27,624 nucleotides of DNA, from the IMG/VR virus record IMGVR_UViG_3300023109_000101, positions 1 to 27,624 of that record; one strand, written 5' to 3'. Shown piece after piece: positions 16,452-24,915 of the stretch. The first letter of the stretch is position 1. Each line of letters opens with the position of its first letter. The stretch comes from a virus. The position numbers and the translations under genes are program-made. Under the pieces are notes generated by a model. The model searched no databases. It had not been told where the DNA came from and saw nothing but the letters and a program-made list of their open reading frames with translations.

Positions 16452-17222
16452 TTATTTTAACTTTTTCTCGATAGATTTGAAAACTTCTACGCCTTCATCT
16501 GTCTTAAAGAAAGCTGCCATAGCAGAGTAAGGATTTTCTTCAAATGGAACACTCATAAGCTTCTTACCATTTGATGCCCAAGTAAATGAACGTTGGTCTT
16601 GAGCTAGCTTTATAATCTTAGCTTCAGTAGCTAATATTGCAAAGTTTCTAAGCTGAACGTTTTCATCTTTAGCTAACTCTAAAAACAAAACTGGGTTTTG
16701 TCTAGCGAAAATAAGCGAATCTCTTTTTAATTCTTTAGAAGACATTGTGCTAACTTTGCTACCAACTTCAACTCTCATTATAGCTTCTAGATGTTCTACC
16801 TCCATACCTCTAGCTGCATTGAGAGCGTCAATTTGCAACTCCATCATATCAAGCTCATTTTTAGCTTCAATTTTAGAGTCAAACTCTTTGTATCTTTTGT
16901 TTCTCATAGGGTGATACAAAGATAAAAGCTTTTGTAAAGCTTGCTGGTTTTTACGAACTACTAACGCACCATCTTTAAAAAGTATAGTGCCTAAAGTTGC
17001 TTCTCCATTTTGCTCATCTTTAAATGGACTGTTCATGTTTGTAGCAAACCTAAGTTCTCTTGTTGTTTGATTTGATTCGTCGTACCATAATAAAGGTTTT
17101 TTTGCACTGTGTTTAGATGGTATTCTAAATGTTAGTGGTTTATATTGACCTGTTACAAAATACGTTCTATCTTTAATTTCCCAACCTTTTTCTACGCTTG
17201 GGACTTCTTTTTCTTTTGACAT
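16452..17222 (-). CDS. Unknown head-associated protein (256 aa)
   Basis: I do not recognise this 256-aa protein. The N-terminal 95 residues look beta-rich (TYFVTGQYKPLTFRIPSKH, LGTILFKDGALVVRK). From residue 100 on it appears helical and charged (EAKNELDMMELQIDALNAARG, MEVEHLEAIMRVEVG, VQLRNFAILATEAKIIKLAQ). It ends with a Lys-rich helix. It has no signal peptide, membrane segment or catalytic motif. It lies alone between two hairpins, after the major capsid gene and before the neck genes, so a minor capsid, head-completion or assembly protein is plausible. The 5' leader is A/T only (ATTATATTATATT before the ATG) with no Shine-Dalgarno sequence. Confidence 0.6.
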   Translation of the reverse strand: MSKEKEVPSVEKGWEIKDRTYFVTGQYKPLTFRIPSKHSAKKPLLWYDESNQTTRELRFATNMNSPFKDEQNGEATLGTILFKDGALVVRKNQQALQKLLSLYHPMRNKRYKEFDSKIEAKNELDMMELQIDALNAARGMEVEHLEAIMRVEVGSKVSTMSSKELKRDSLIFARQNPVLFLELAKDENVQLRNFAILATEAKIIKLAQDQRSFTWASNGKKLMSVPFEENPYSAMAAFFKTDEGVEVFKSIEKKLK

Positions 17223-17255
17223 AATATAATATAATAAAATTGATAAGGGTAATAA

Positions 17256-17282
17256 TTACCCCCGTCGGTAAGACGAGGGTAA
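17256..17282 (-). terminator. Strong hairpin after the major capsid gene
   Basis: On the minus strand TTACCCTCGTC (17282-17272) pairs with GACGGGGGTAA (17266-17256) around a 5-nt loop, giving 11 bp including one G-U pair. The G-U pair forms only in the minus-strand transcript; the other strand would have a C-A mismatch there. That supports an RNA element made with the late genes. No proper U-tract follows (TTATTACCC), so it may be a weak terminator or a 3' stabiliser protecting capsid mRNA. Confidence 0.6.
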
Positions 17283-17300
17283 ATACTACATAACTAATTA

Positions 17301-18761
17301 CTACTTAGTAAACAATACAAAGTTGTTAGCACCTTGCACACATAAACATCTTTCAGATAGGAAGTTTACTTCCATCGCGTCAAGATCAGATGTGTAAGCA
17401 CCGCCAACAGATCCAGTCAACCAAGACTTCATACGACGATCGTCAGTCTGCGACGCTCTATATCGTACGTGTAAGAATGGACGACGTATGTTACTACCAA
17501 GAACTTGATCGTATACAGTTGATGTACCAGCTGGAATCAAAACTCCATCAATAGCACTTATACCGTATCCTCCAGCTCCGTTATCAATAGCACCACGAGT
17601 AGAAGCATCATTTAGATATTTCCAGTCAGTCTTATAGAAATCGTAAGAACCTCTACGGAAACCGCTAAAACCTAAGTTTAACGCCATATCTTCAGAGTTT
17701 TCAAACAAACCATAAGCAGTACCGCCATTACCACCATCAGAAATTCCAGCGAGCATATCGTCAAATCCTAGCGCAGTTTCGCGATTTAAGAAAAGCATGT
17801 TTTCTTCAATAGCTCCTTGAGTATCTAGGTTTCTAAGAATGTCATCAAACGAACCAAGTTGGCCAGTTCCTGCATTGTAACCAGCTTCTACGTTACCACG
17901 GTCTTTAATAGCAGCAAACAAACCTTGCGTACCTTTAAACTTTGCAGTTTCAGCAGCAGAACCAGTAGCAGCTTTTTCACCTTCAACTACGCTCATTTCA
18001 AGATAATCTTCGAAACGTAAGCGGGTTTCAGATTCAGCTTTTAGATACCATAGATATCCTCCAGTTCCATCTTCAGTAGCAACTTCAACCCAACCAATCT
18101 GAGCAGTGTCAGAACCAGAAACAACATATTTGCTTCGAATAATAATTGGTGAATTAGAAAATTGAGTAAAAGAAGGATCTACACTTACATAACCACTAGT
18201 ATTAGCGGCTGAGTAATTTGGTGTAGAAGAACCTTTGTCGTATTCAGAACCGTATACAAACATTTTTACGCCAGTTCCAGCTAGACTAGATGTATCTGCA
18301 GCTGTATAAGGAGCTACTGTTACAACAGCACCAACACCTACCGTACCGATATCAGAACCAGTTACTACAGCTTTTAGCTCAGCACCTAGCTTATCAATAA
18401 GTACAACTGTAGAATTTACAGAAATAACATTGTTTACTCCGGCTTGAAGAGGAATAGTAATAGCATTAGCACCATCATTAGTACAGTCGTCGTATGCGAT
18501 GTGTAAACGGTTTTGTTCAGACCAGATAACCTGATCAGAACTCATAGGCATTTCAGCTCCTACCATACGTAAGAAACCAGATAACGTGCGGTTTCCATAG
18601 CGCTCTACTTCTTGTTCGTAGATCTCAGGTAGATACTGTTGTGCGAATGTATCAGAATCGCCAGCGCCAGATCCTCCGTTAAACGAAAGGAAGTTAGTAT
18701 CTAGCAATTGTTGTGATTGACTTGGGACAATACTCCCAAATAAAGGACTTATAGTAGCCAT
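17301..18761 (-). CDS. Major capsid protein
   Basis: This 486-aa protein follows portal and scaffold genes, the standard place for the capsid gene. It begins MATISPLFGSIVPSQSQQLL, has a charged helix YLPEIYEQEVERYGNRTLSG (residues about 44-63), a motif RLRFEDYLEMSVVEGEK around residue 255, and ends CLCVQGANNFVLFTK. Length and pattern resemble the HK97-fold capsid proteins of crAss-like phages; this is recalled, not computed. Base composition is richer in G+C than most neighbours, as expected for a highly expressed gene. It has an A/T-only leader and is followed by a strong hairpin, consistent with extra mRNA control. A beta-rich Gly/Thr/Ser region at residues 95-190 may be an inserted surface domain. 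Confidence 0.8.
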   Translation of the reverse strand: MATISPLFGSIVPSQSQQLLDTNFLSFNGGSGAGDSDTFAQQYLPEIYEQEVERYGNRTLSGFLRMVGAEMPMSSDQVIWSEQNRLHIAYDDCTNDGANAITIPLQAGVNNVISVNSTVVLIDKLGAELKAVVTGSDIGTVGVGAVVTVAPYTAADTSSLAGTGVKMFVYGSEYDKGSSTPNYSAANTSGYVSVDPSFTQFSNSPIIIRSKYVVSGSDTAQIGWVEVATEDGTGGYLWYLKAESETRLRFEDYLEMSVVEGEKAATGSAAETAKFKGTQGLFAAIKDRGNVEAGYNAGTGQLGSFDDILRNLDTQGAIEENMLFLNRETALGFDDMLAGISDGGNGGTAYGLFENSEDMALNLGFSGFRRGSYDFYKTDWKYLNDASTRGAIDNGAGGYGISAIDGVLIPAGTSTVYDQVLGSNIRRPFLHVRYRASQTDDRRMKSWLTGSVGGAYTSDLDAMEVNFLSERCLCVQGANNFVLFTK

Positions 18762-18772
18762 AATTATTTATT

Positions 18773-19963
18773 TTATTTTTTGATTGTTATTTTTTTGATT
18801 TTCAATTTTGAAGAATCAACACCGCTCATTGCTTTAACTTTAATCCCATTAACAAATACTTCACCAGCAGCTGTTTGACGAGGCTCAGTCGAAATGTTTT
18901 TCGATTTAGCCATAACATCTTTAACAGCGTCAGCTTTTCCTTGCTCATAAAAATGTTGAGCTATAGTATCAGCGTTTCGCGCAGCGTATAAAGCCTTGTG
19001 GTAGCCTTTAGCATCTTGTATTTCTCCTTTGTCATTTAAGAACGTCTTAATAAAATTTGAAATATTAGATTGTTGCTCTACTACCTGTGATGGATTTTTA
19101 ACACCATATCTAAACTTTTTGTTACTTACATTGAAATCAAAACCTTTGAAATCATCGTTTAATAACTGTTCAGTTTTTTGTTTAAAAACCTCATGCTTAG
19201 CTAAATTAGCTTGTTGTTCTTCATTGTATCGGTTGAAAAAGTCTAATGCTTTTTGTTGCTCTTGGGTTACGCCCGGTCTCAACTTGATCTCGTCGTAATA
19301 TTTACCTTTTAAGCCTTCAAGAAAGTCTTTAGCTTTTGCAGCCTCCTCTTTGAACGCAATTTTCTTTTTGCGTATATCTTTTGGTTCATCTATATCTTCG
19401 TCATAATCAAAGTCTTCTAGTAAAAGACTTACATCTTCAGAATCTAAGTGTGGTTTAGTTTGTTTATAATATTCACTAATTAAAGTTTTACTATCAACGT
19501 TGGTATAATCTGCATTAAGCCTAACATAGTCTTGTACAGTTCCACCAGTTTCTTCCATAAAAGTAACTAGCTTGTCAATATTTTCTGGTAGTTGTTTTTG
19601 CTCTACAACTGGTTGTTGTATTTGTTCTTTAACAACTTCTTGCTCTTCTTCAGTATCTTCAATTACAGTTAAAGGAGATTCTACTCCTTCGTCGGTGGCC
19701 CGTATTTCTTCAGCCACTTCCTTGCTGTCGCTACTGTATTTGGACTCTTCGATAATAGCATCGCTATCATCTGTCTCTTGTGTTTGAACGGCATCTTCGC
19801 TTTTTATTTCTACTTTAGTAACCTCAGGAATTACCTCTACTTGAGATTCAATACCTTCTTTAGGTATTTCAATTTTAGTTACTTCGTTTTTTTTACCTAA
19901 GTTTTTAGGTTTAGTAGGAGTCTTCATTTTAAATTCTCCTTCTTGTCTTACTTCTGTTGACAT
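18773..19963 (-). CDS. Scaffold protein, acidic (396 aa; likely start 12 codons further in)
   Basis: It lies between portal and major capsid genes and has the expected composition of a scaffold. There is a very acidic, disordered N-terminal 140 residues rich in Glu, Val and Gln, then helices (NIDKLVTFMEETGGTVQDYV near residue 150, a Lys/Glu-rich region near 200-270) and a basic C-terminus (KLKIKKITIKK). A basic C-terminal tail commonly binds the inner capsid surface. Two starts are possible. The outer ATG (19963) has an A/T-only leader. The inner ATG at 19927 (residue 13, MKTPTKPKN) is preceded by AAGGAG with 8-nt spacing, the best Shine-Dalgarno I see in the window. The inner start is therefore attractive. 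Confidence 0.75.
   Translation of the reverse strand: MSTEVRQEGEFKMKTPTKPKNLGKKNEVTKIEIPKEGIESQVEVIPEVTKVEIKSEDAVQTQETDDSDAIIEESKYSSDSKEVAEEIRATDEGVESPLTVIEDTEEEQEVVKEQIQQPVVEQKQLPENIDKLVTFMEETGGTVQDYVRLNADYTNVDSKTLISEYYKQTKPHLDSEDVSLLLEDFDYDEDIDEPKDIRKKKIAFKEEAAKAKDFLEGLKGKYYDEIKLRPGVTQEQQKALDFFNRYNEEQQANLAKHEVFKQKTEQLLNDDFKGFDFNVSNKKFRYGVKNPSQVVEQQSNISNFIKTFLNDKGEIQDAKGYHKALYAARNADTIAQHFYEQGKADAVKDVMAKSKNISTEPRQTAAGEVFVNGIKVKAMSGVDSSKLKIKKITIKK
19936..19941 (-). promoter_or_regulatory. Shine-Dalgarno AAGGAG that may set the scaffold start
   Basis: Minus-strand AAGGAG lies 8 nt before the internal ATG at 19927 and inside the codons of the longer form. Most starts in the window have A/T-only leaders without such a site, so it stands out. 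It could mark the true start or allow two forms. It could also be chance, because the codons for QEGE produce it. Confidence 0.4.
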
Positions 19964-19996
19964 AATATAATAGTATAAAATTAAAGGATTTTATTT

Positions 19997-22414
19997 TCAA
20001 CGAGGTTCAAACTGTTCAAGTCCAAATCCTCCTAGTGAGTCAAATCCAGATGACTCAAAGTTTTTAGGTAGTTCATCGTTTTGACGCTGCGCAATCATTT
20101 CTGATTGTTGTGTACCTATAATTCTAGCACGTTCGTCTTTGCGATCTTCTATTTTATCTTCTTTTTCTTTTTGAGCTTCTACTTCTAATCTAGCTAACTG
20201 CATGTCGTATTGAAACTTTTGCTCCATTAACTGACGTTTTATTTGAGCTTCCATTTCCATTTTCTGTATATCAAATTGAGACTTACCTTGTTCAAGTTGT
20301 AATTTGCTTTCAGTTAAAGCTTGTTGCTTTTGAACTTCAGCCATGGCAGCTTTTTCGGCTGACTGTGAGTTGGCTTGGGCTTGAGCTTGTATATTCATTA
20401 TATTAGCTCTTTGTTTTTCTTGATCTCTTATTTTTTGCCTATACTTTAAAAATTGATTAGCTAGTTTTAAATTTTGTATTTCTCTAATATCAATAGCATC
20501 AGATAATTCTATTGATTGATTTTGCAAAGCTATCTGTATATTTTGTTCTAGTTTATTTTTTTCCTCTTCTTCAGGTTCTAATTCTAAGAATATACCAAAC
20601 TCATGCATGGATAGGTTTTCAATTTCCTCTAAAGTAGCTACATTAAAACTGTTTATAGATTTCAACAAAGCGTTTTTAGTAAGCGGAAAAGCCATCATAT
20701 CAGCTAATCTAAGACTTATGTTTTCACAAGCACGTATTGTTAAATACATAAGCGACTGAAGTATATGTTTTGTAGCTGTATTAGAAGCAGCCGCTGCTAG
20801 CTTTTGTAAACCAACCAATGAATCTTTATCGGGTTTACTGCCATCTCTAGCTTCGTTAAGCCCGGTTACATCACGTATCATTTGTAAATAATACTGATAC
20901 GTTTGCACTAATGATTGTATTTTTTGTATACCAGAAGATGTCTGAAGTTCTTGTATTGGTACTTTACCTCTATTTGGATCACCATCTTGAGTTAAACTTC
21001 TACCTACAATACTACCAGTTTGGAAATACATGTTTAACGCTTCTTGCGGATTATAGTTAGTACCATTACCAAGATCAACTTCTGCTAAGCCATCTACATC
21101 TACAAAAACGCCATCGGGTACCATACGTGCTAGCACTTGTTGTATTTTTAAATGTGTTAGCTGTATCATATCGGCAAACCCTATACATTTAGAAACTAAA
21201 CTATCTATTCTACCTTTATACATTCTAGGTGAACTTATAGAATAATTCATTCCAACCTTAGTCTGATCGCTAAAAGGTCTAGTCATATTTTCAGATAACT
21301 CCCACTGAAGCATTTTTTCATGACCTAGTATTTTAGCCCCGCTATACAAAACTTCTATAGCCCGATGCACTCTTTCAAAGTTATCATTTTCAGGCGGTTC
21401 AAAAGTATCTGGTTTTTCTAAAGCTTTTTCAAGACCTTGCTCTGTTTGTTTTATTTTAAAAACTTGATTTTGATACGTTTTATATTCAAAAAATAAAACC
21501 TGTACTTTATTATATTGATCATCTTGACCGTAATAATTTCTAGTATAGTTAGAGTTACCAGGATATTTTTGTATTTCCTCTAATTCTGAATCTGTTAAAT
21601 AAGGAAACTGTTTTTTAATTTCTTCTAAGCTAATACTTTTAACTTCACCAACGTAATATATATCTTCAAAGTTAGGATCTTCAGTATATGAATAAACTAA
21701 ATTAGCAGGATCTACATACTCAACAGTAATACCATTTGCTAAATTAAAATTTGTTTTAACAGCAGATATACCTAAAACAACTAGATCGTAAGCTAAACGC
21801 TTTTTAACTTCTTCGTATTTGTTATAATCTAAAACGTTATTAATAGCTTCCTCTTCCGCTATTTCTATACTTTGTTTATAATTTAACTGAAGATACAAAT
21901 CAAGCTCTTCAACATTATCAGGTAGTTTAGAAACGTCATCGCTAGCACTAAGATCTCTACCTAGTAAACCACCTAGTTCTTCTATTTTTTCTTTTTGCCT
22001 AATATCTCTTAAAGCTCTATTAGCAAAATTAGTTCTTTTTTTAATAGCGTAAGGATCAGACGCAAATGATTTTATTTCATAACCCTTATCAGTCATACCA
22101 TTAACAACAATATCTACAAACTTAGATAAAACAGCTACTGGTTTCCAGTCTAAATTTAAATAAGATAAATCACCGTTAATAGATAATTCATCTTTGTATT
22201 TAGCGACTGACTGTTCGCCTCTAGCGTACAACCTTAATCTGTGGAAATCTTGCCAATTGTTACCAAAACGACCACCAGCTCCTAAGCCACGATCACCTCT
22301 GAACCATTCATTTTCAATGGCTCTACCAACTTGATAACCGTAGTCTAAAGTATTCTTTTCTGCGTCTGGTACCACCTGACTTGGAAACGAACTATTAACA
22401 TTAGTGTAAATCAT
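19997..22414 (-). CDS. Portal protein
   Basis: This 805-aa protein directly follows the terminase gene (TAG then ATG with no gap). The N-terminal part has DFHRLRLYARGEQSVAKYKD (residues about 55-75) and SYLNLDWKPVAVLSKFVDIV (84-103), a signature I associate with portal proteins of crAss-like phages. The middle contains the wing and stem region. The C-terminal 170 residues (about 630-780) form a long Gln/Ala/Lys/Glu helix (QQALTESKLQLEQGKSQFDI, QLMEQKFQYDMQLARLEVEA), fitting the barrel or crown seen in P22-like portals. The length agrees with large podovirus portals. It forms the dodecameric vertex ring through which DNA enters and leaves and to which terminase and neck proteins dock. Confidence 0.85.
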   Translation of the reverse strand: MIYTNVNSSFPSQVVPDAEKNTLDYGYQVGRAIENEWFRGDRGLGAGGRFGNNWQDFHRLRLYARGEQSVAKYKDELSINGDLSYLNLDWKPVAVLSKFVDIVVNGMTDKGYEIKSFASDPYAIKKRTNFANRALRDIRQKEKIEELGGLLGRDLSASDDVSKLPDNVEELDLYLQLNYKQSIEIAEEEAINNVLDYNKYEEVKKRLAYDLVVLGISAVKTNFNLANGITVEYVDPANLVYSYTEDPNFEDIYYVGEVKSISLEEIKKQFPYLTDSELEEIQKYPGNSNYTRNYYGQDDQYNKVQVLFFEYKTYQNQVFKIKQTEQGLEKALEKPDTFEPPENDNFERVHRAIEVLYSGAKILGHEKMLQWELSENMTRPFSDQTKVGMNYSISSPRMYKGRIDSLVSKCIGFADMIQLTHLKIQQVLARMVPDGVFVDVDGLAEVDLGNGTNYNPQEALNMYFQTGSIVGRSLTQDGDPNRGKVPIQELQTSSGIQKIQSLVQTYQYYLQMIRDVTGLNEARDGSKPDKDSLVGLQKLAAAASNTATKHILQSLMYLTIRACENISLRLADMMAFPLTKNALLKSINSFNVATLEEIENLSMHEFGIFLELEPEEEEKNKLEQNIQIALQNQSIELSDAIDIREIQNLKLANQFLKYRQKIRDQEKQRANIMNIQAQAQANSQSAEKAAMAEVQKQQALTESKLQLEQGKSQFDIQKMEMEAQIKRQLMEQKFQYDMQLARLEVEAQKEKEDKIEDRKDERARIIGTQQSEMIAQRQNDELPKNFESSGFDSLGGFGLEQFEPR

Positions 22415-24640
22415 CTATTTTATTATTTTTGATGTATGACCTGTATTGTCGTATTTGCCGAAGCTTAAACTAACTGGATCTTTTTTTACTAATTGAACTG
22501 GAGTATATTTATTTTTATTACAAGCCATTATAGCTAATCCTGAGCTTATCGTTGCATCAAACTTAGTTCTATTGTTTATATTGAACTTAGCCCAATCCTC
22601 TAGTGTTCTTTGAAAATACATATCTCCATATTCATTTTCTTTTAAACCTACATAATCTTCTATGTAAGATTCAATAGCGGCAGCGTGTGCTTGCTTAATA
22701 TCTTCTGATGAGTTAGGTATTCCACCTATCTCTCTTTCTGTAACCGAAAGCTTGTTGTAAAGTTTATCAGGTCTATTTATAGAAAACCTCCTATAACCTC
22801 TACGCTTTAAATAGTACAGTAATCTTGGTTTGTTATTCTCTGCTAGTATAGGCATACCATAAAAATGTAATGCCATAAGTACATCTTCAAAGAATATTTC
22901 TGCTGTTGGTGGTCTTGATATATATTCTAAGAAAAACATATTAAACGGAGCGTCTTCCATGCTGAACTTAGTTAGACCGTGTAAAGATCCTTTGGATCCC
23001 TGCTTATCTACAGTTCCTGATATATCATAAGAGTCACAACCAAAAGCACCGATATGTTCATTGCCAGGATATTTAACTCCATTTTTTATTATTACACGAT
23101 TCTGCAGATTTGCAGGTGGAATCCAAGAAACAAGAAATCTACCATTTTTTTCAGGATAAAAACCAACTGTAGTATCTTTAATACCATTAGCCCATTGAAA
23201 GTTACCTTGTGTAACTAAAACTTTATTTTTAACATCTTCATTGTAATCTATCTGTTCATATAATTTAGTTAGATTAAATAAAGATAATTTTGCTTCATCT
23301 CTAAACGCGTGCTTTTCTGTTCTTGGAAACTGACGGTAATATTCGTTTAAACCGTCCTGATCATCTTTAAGACCATCAACTTCATTTTCCCAATGTTCTA
23401 TAACACCTGTTGTTATTAATTCACCCTGTGGGTCTTTAACCGCGTCTTTTGGCGTTCCGAATACAGGTAGTCCATAAGCATCAATGAATCCTTCGTAGTT
23501 CCATTCCATAGGTATGAACAAAGAATATAATCCTGAGCTAGTCTGTCCATTGCGGTTTCTCTTTGTAACGTCTGAAGCATAGTATAATTTTTTAAAGTTT
23601 TCACCACCCTTATCTAAAGCGTTACTTGTAGATCCCATTAAACATTTACCTACAATTTTACTACCTAACCTTAATGTCGTCTTCGTGACTCGCCAGTTGT
23701 TGAGGATGTTGTCTGGCCTTTCCCATTTGCCCGATTCGTCGTGTACAAGGAGCTTGAGCTTTTCACCATCGTACGAGTTGTCCCCTGTGTTCTTCCAGTC
23801 GATAGTGGTGTCGAGACCGTCGATCTCCTGTGGTGCTTCACCTTGATCAAGTTTTTTTCTGGTAAGCTTCGACGCTGGCACTCTGTAGGCGAGCTCTGTT
23901 TTTGGACGGTCCATACCGTCTTGTATTGGCTTGAAGAAGAATGGGTAGTTAAGGGATATTGGGACAACCTTATCGGTAAACATTTTTTTAGCGTCAGCCC
24001 CGGACTTGGACAATATTCCGAACCGTGAATCAGATGATATTGTTGCCATGTTAACAGTTTCGCCTGATGCCATGAATGAAAAACCAGAGCGTCTGTTCTT
24101 AAGGTAGGCCATTCCATAACAACGCTGGTCGGCTTTGCACGCTTCCCAGAATATAAAGAAAAGCCTATTTGACTCTCTGTAATCGGCTGCGCCAACATCA
24201 ATTTTACTCCACTGCAAGTACATGTAATGAGTGCCAGTGATATAAGTAGGAACACCCTTGTTGTAGAACCAGAAACCTTCATCACGTCTTTTAAACTCTG
24301 TATCAATATAATCATACCATTGCTCTTTAAAGTTAGATGGGTAACGCTCCCAATCAAATACACTTTTTATTTTAGATAAAGCTTTAGGGTATTCTTCTTT
24401 AACCCACACTTGCTCTTCTGTTTTCTTAGAAGAACTGTAAATGTTTTCCGGTAACAATGGTAGTGCTATTCTTAAGTTTTGTATTTCAATAATATCACCT
24501 ATAGTACCATCTTTACTTATAATTATAATGTCGTTTTCAACATCATAACCATACTCCCATTTTTTATACCTATTATTTTTTTTAATAATATTAGGCTTTA
24601 TATGGTCTTTTATTACTTTAACTAAAGATTGCTCGTACAT
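22415..24640 (-). CDS. terL: Terminase large subunit
   Basis: The 741-aa packaging motor shows an ATPase half with a degenerate Walker A-like loop YLKNRRSGFS (residues 179-188), Walker B LKLLVHDESG (295-304, D301 E302) and a coupling motif MGSTSN (335-340). The C-terminal RNase H-like nuclease has acidic candidates at D536 (FGCDSYD), E585/D586 (FFEDVLMAL) and D695 (KFDATISSGLA). The loop lacks the usual GKS/T lysine; basic residues earlier in the loop may substitute, as in some T4-like and crAss-like terminases. It overlaps the upstream small gene by 1 nt (TAATG). Bases about 23680-24050, coding for residues about 195-320, are near 50% GC, much richer than the flanks, and yield long spurious ORFs in other frames. 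Confidence 0.85.
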   Translation of the reverse strand: MYEQSLVKVIKDHIKPNIIKKNNRYKKWEYGYDVENDIIIISKDGTIGDIIEIQNLRIALPLLPENIYSSSKKTEEQVWVKEEYPKALSKIKSVFDWERYPSNFKEQWYDYIDTEFKRRDEGFWFYNKGVPTYITGTHYMYLQWSKIDVGAADYRESNRLFFIFWEACKADQRCYGMAYLKNRRSGFSFMASGETVNMATISSDSRFGILSKSGADAKKMFTDKVVPISLNYPFFFKPIQDGMDRPKTELAYRVPASKLTRKKLDQGEAPQEIDGLDTTIDWKNTGDNSYDGEKLKLLVHDESGKWERPDNILNNWRVTKTTLRLGSKIVGKCLMGSTSNALDKGGENFKKLYYASDVTKRNRNGQTSSGLYSLFIPMEWNYEGFIDAYGLPVFGTPKDAVKDPQGELITTGVIEHWENEVDGLKDDQDGLNEYYRQFPRTEKHAFRDEAKLSLFNLTKLYEQIDYNEDVKNKVLVTQGNFQWANGIKDTTVGFYPEKNGRFLVSWIPPANLQNRVIIKNGVKYPGNEHIGAFGCDSYDISGTVDKQGSKGSLHGLTKFSMEDAPFNMFFLEYISRPPTAEIFFEDVLMALHFYGMPILAENNKPRLLYYLKRRGYRRFSINRPDKLYNKLSVTEREIGGIPNSSEDIKQAHAAAIESYIEDYVGLKENEYGDMYFQRTLEDWAKFNINNRTKFDATISSGLAIMACNKNKYTPVQLVKKDPVSLSFGKYDNTGHTSKIIK
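23680..24050. other. GC-rich patch inside terL
   Basis: Counting 60-base lines gives 52% at 23701-23760, 52% at 23761-23820 and 48% at 23821-23880. A sample line in the same gene (22501-22560) gives 30%, and the edges (23641-23700, 24001-24060) give about 38-40%. The patch codes for the section between Walker A and the coupling motif. It also explains the long overlapping frames here, which I regard as shadows. Confidence 0.6.
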
Positions 24641-24915
24641 TACCTTGATCTACCCTCAGCAAAACCTTTAAAACTTTTTTCTTTAGTTTCTCCAGGTTTA
24701 TCTTCAAGCATATTTTTTTCTTCGTCTATTCTAGATAGTATTTCAAAAGCATCGAATATAGCTAGCTTTTTAGTAGCAGCTGCATTCTTAAGTCTATCTG
24801 CAGAAACATCATCTTCAGTATTAGTGATGATCTTTTCCTCAGCTACCTTAATAAGCTCGTTAACTGCTTTTTGCCCAGCTCGGATTATATTCCTTCTCGT
24901 TTCCTTTGAACTCAT
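24640..24915 (-). CDS. Probable terminase small subunit (91 aa)
   Basis: It lies immediately upstream of terL with a 1-nt TAATG overlap, the usual place for terS. The 91-aa product is basic at the N-terminus (MSSKETRRNIIRAGQKAVNE) and helical throughout, with DRLKNAAATKKLAIFDAFEI at residues about 40-60. This is compatible with a DNA-recognising N-terminal part and an oligomerising helix. It is shorter than typical small terminases (about 140-190 aa), and no clear helix-turn-helix can be called, so identification rests on position. Its first 56 nt overlap the end of the GroES-like gene in another frame. No later ATG would leave a reasonable protein, so I keep this start. Confidence 0.5.
   Translation of the reverse strand: MSSKETRRNIIRAGQKAVNELIKVAEEKIITNTEDDVSADRLKNAAATKKLAIFDAFEILSRIDEEKNMLEDKPGETKEKSFKGFAEGRSR

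Noticed and set aside
17256-17282. Calling this a full rho-independent terminator
   Set aside because: No U-tract follows the stem and the downstream gene has no visible promoter of its own. It is listed as a terminator-type hairpin with that caveat.
23671-24363. 230-aa open frame on the minus strand overlapping terL in another frame, plus a 95-aa plus-strand frame at 23741-24028
   Set aside because: They exist because the local GC rise removes stop codons. The terL frame carries Walker B and the rest of a real terminase, and the other translations show no domain-like pattern.
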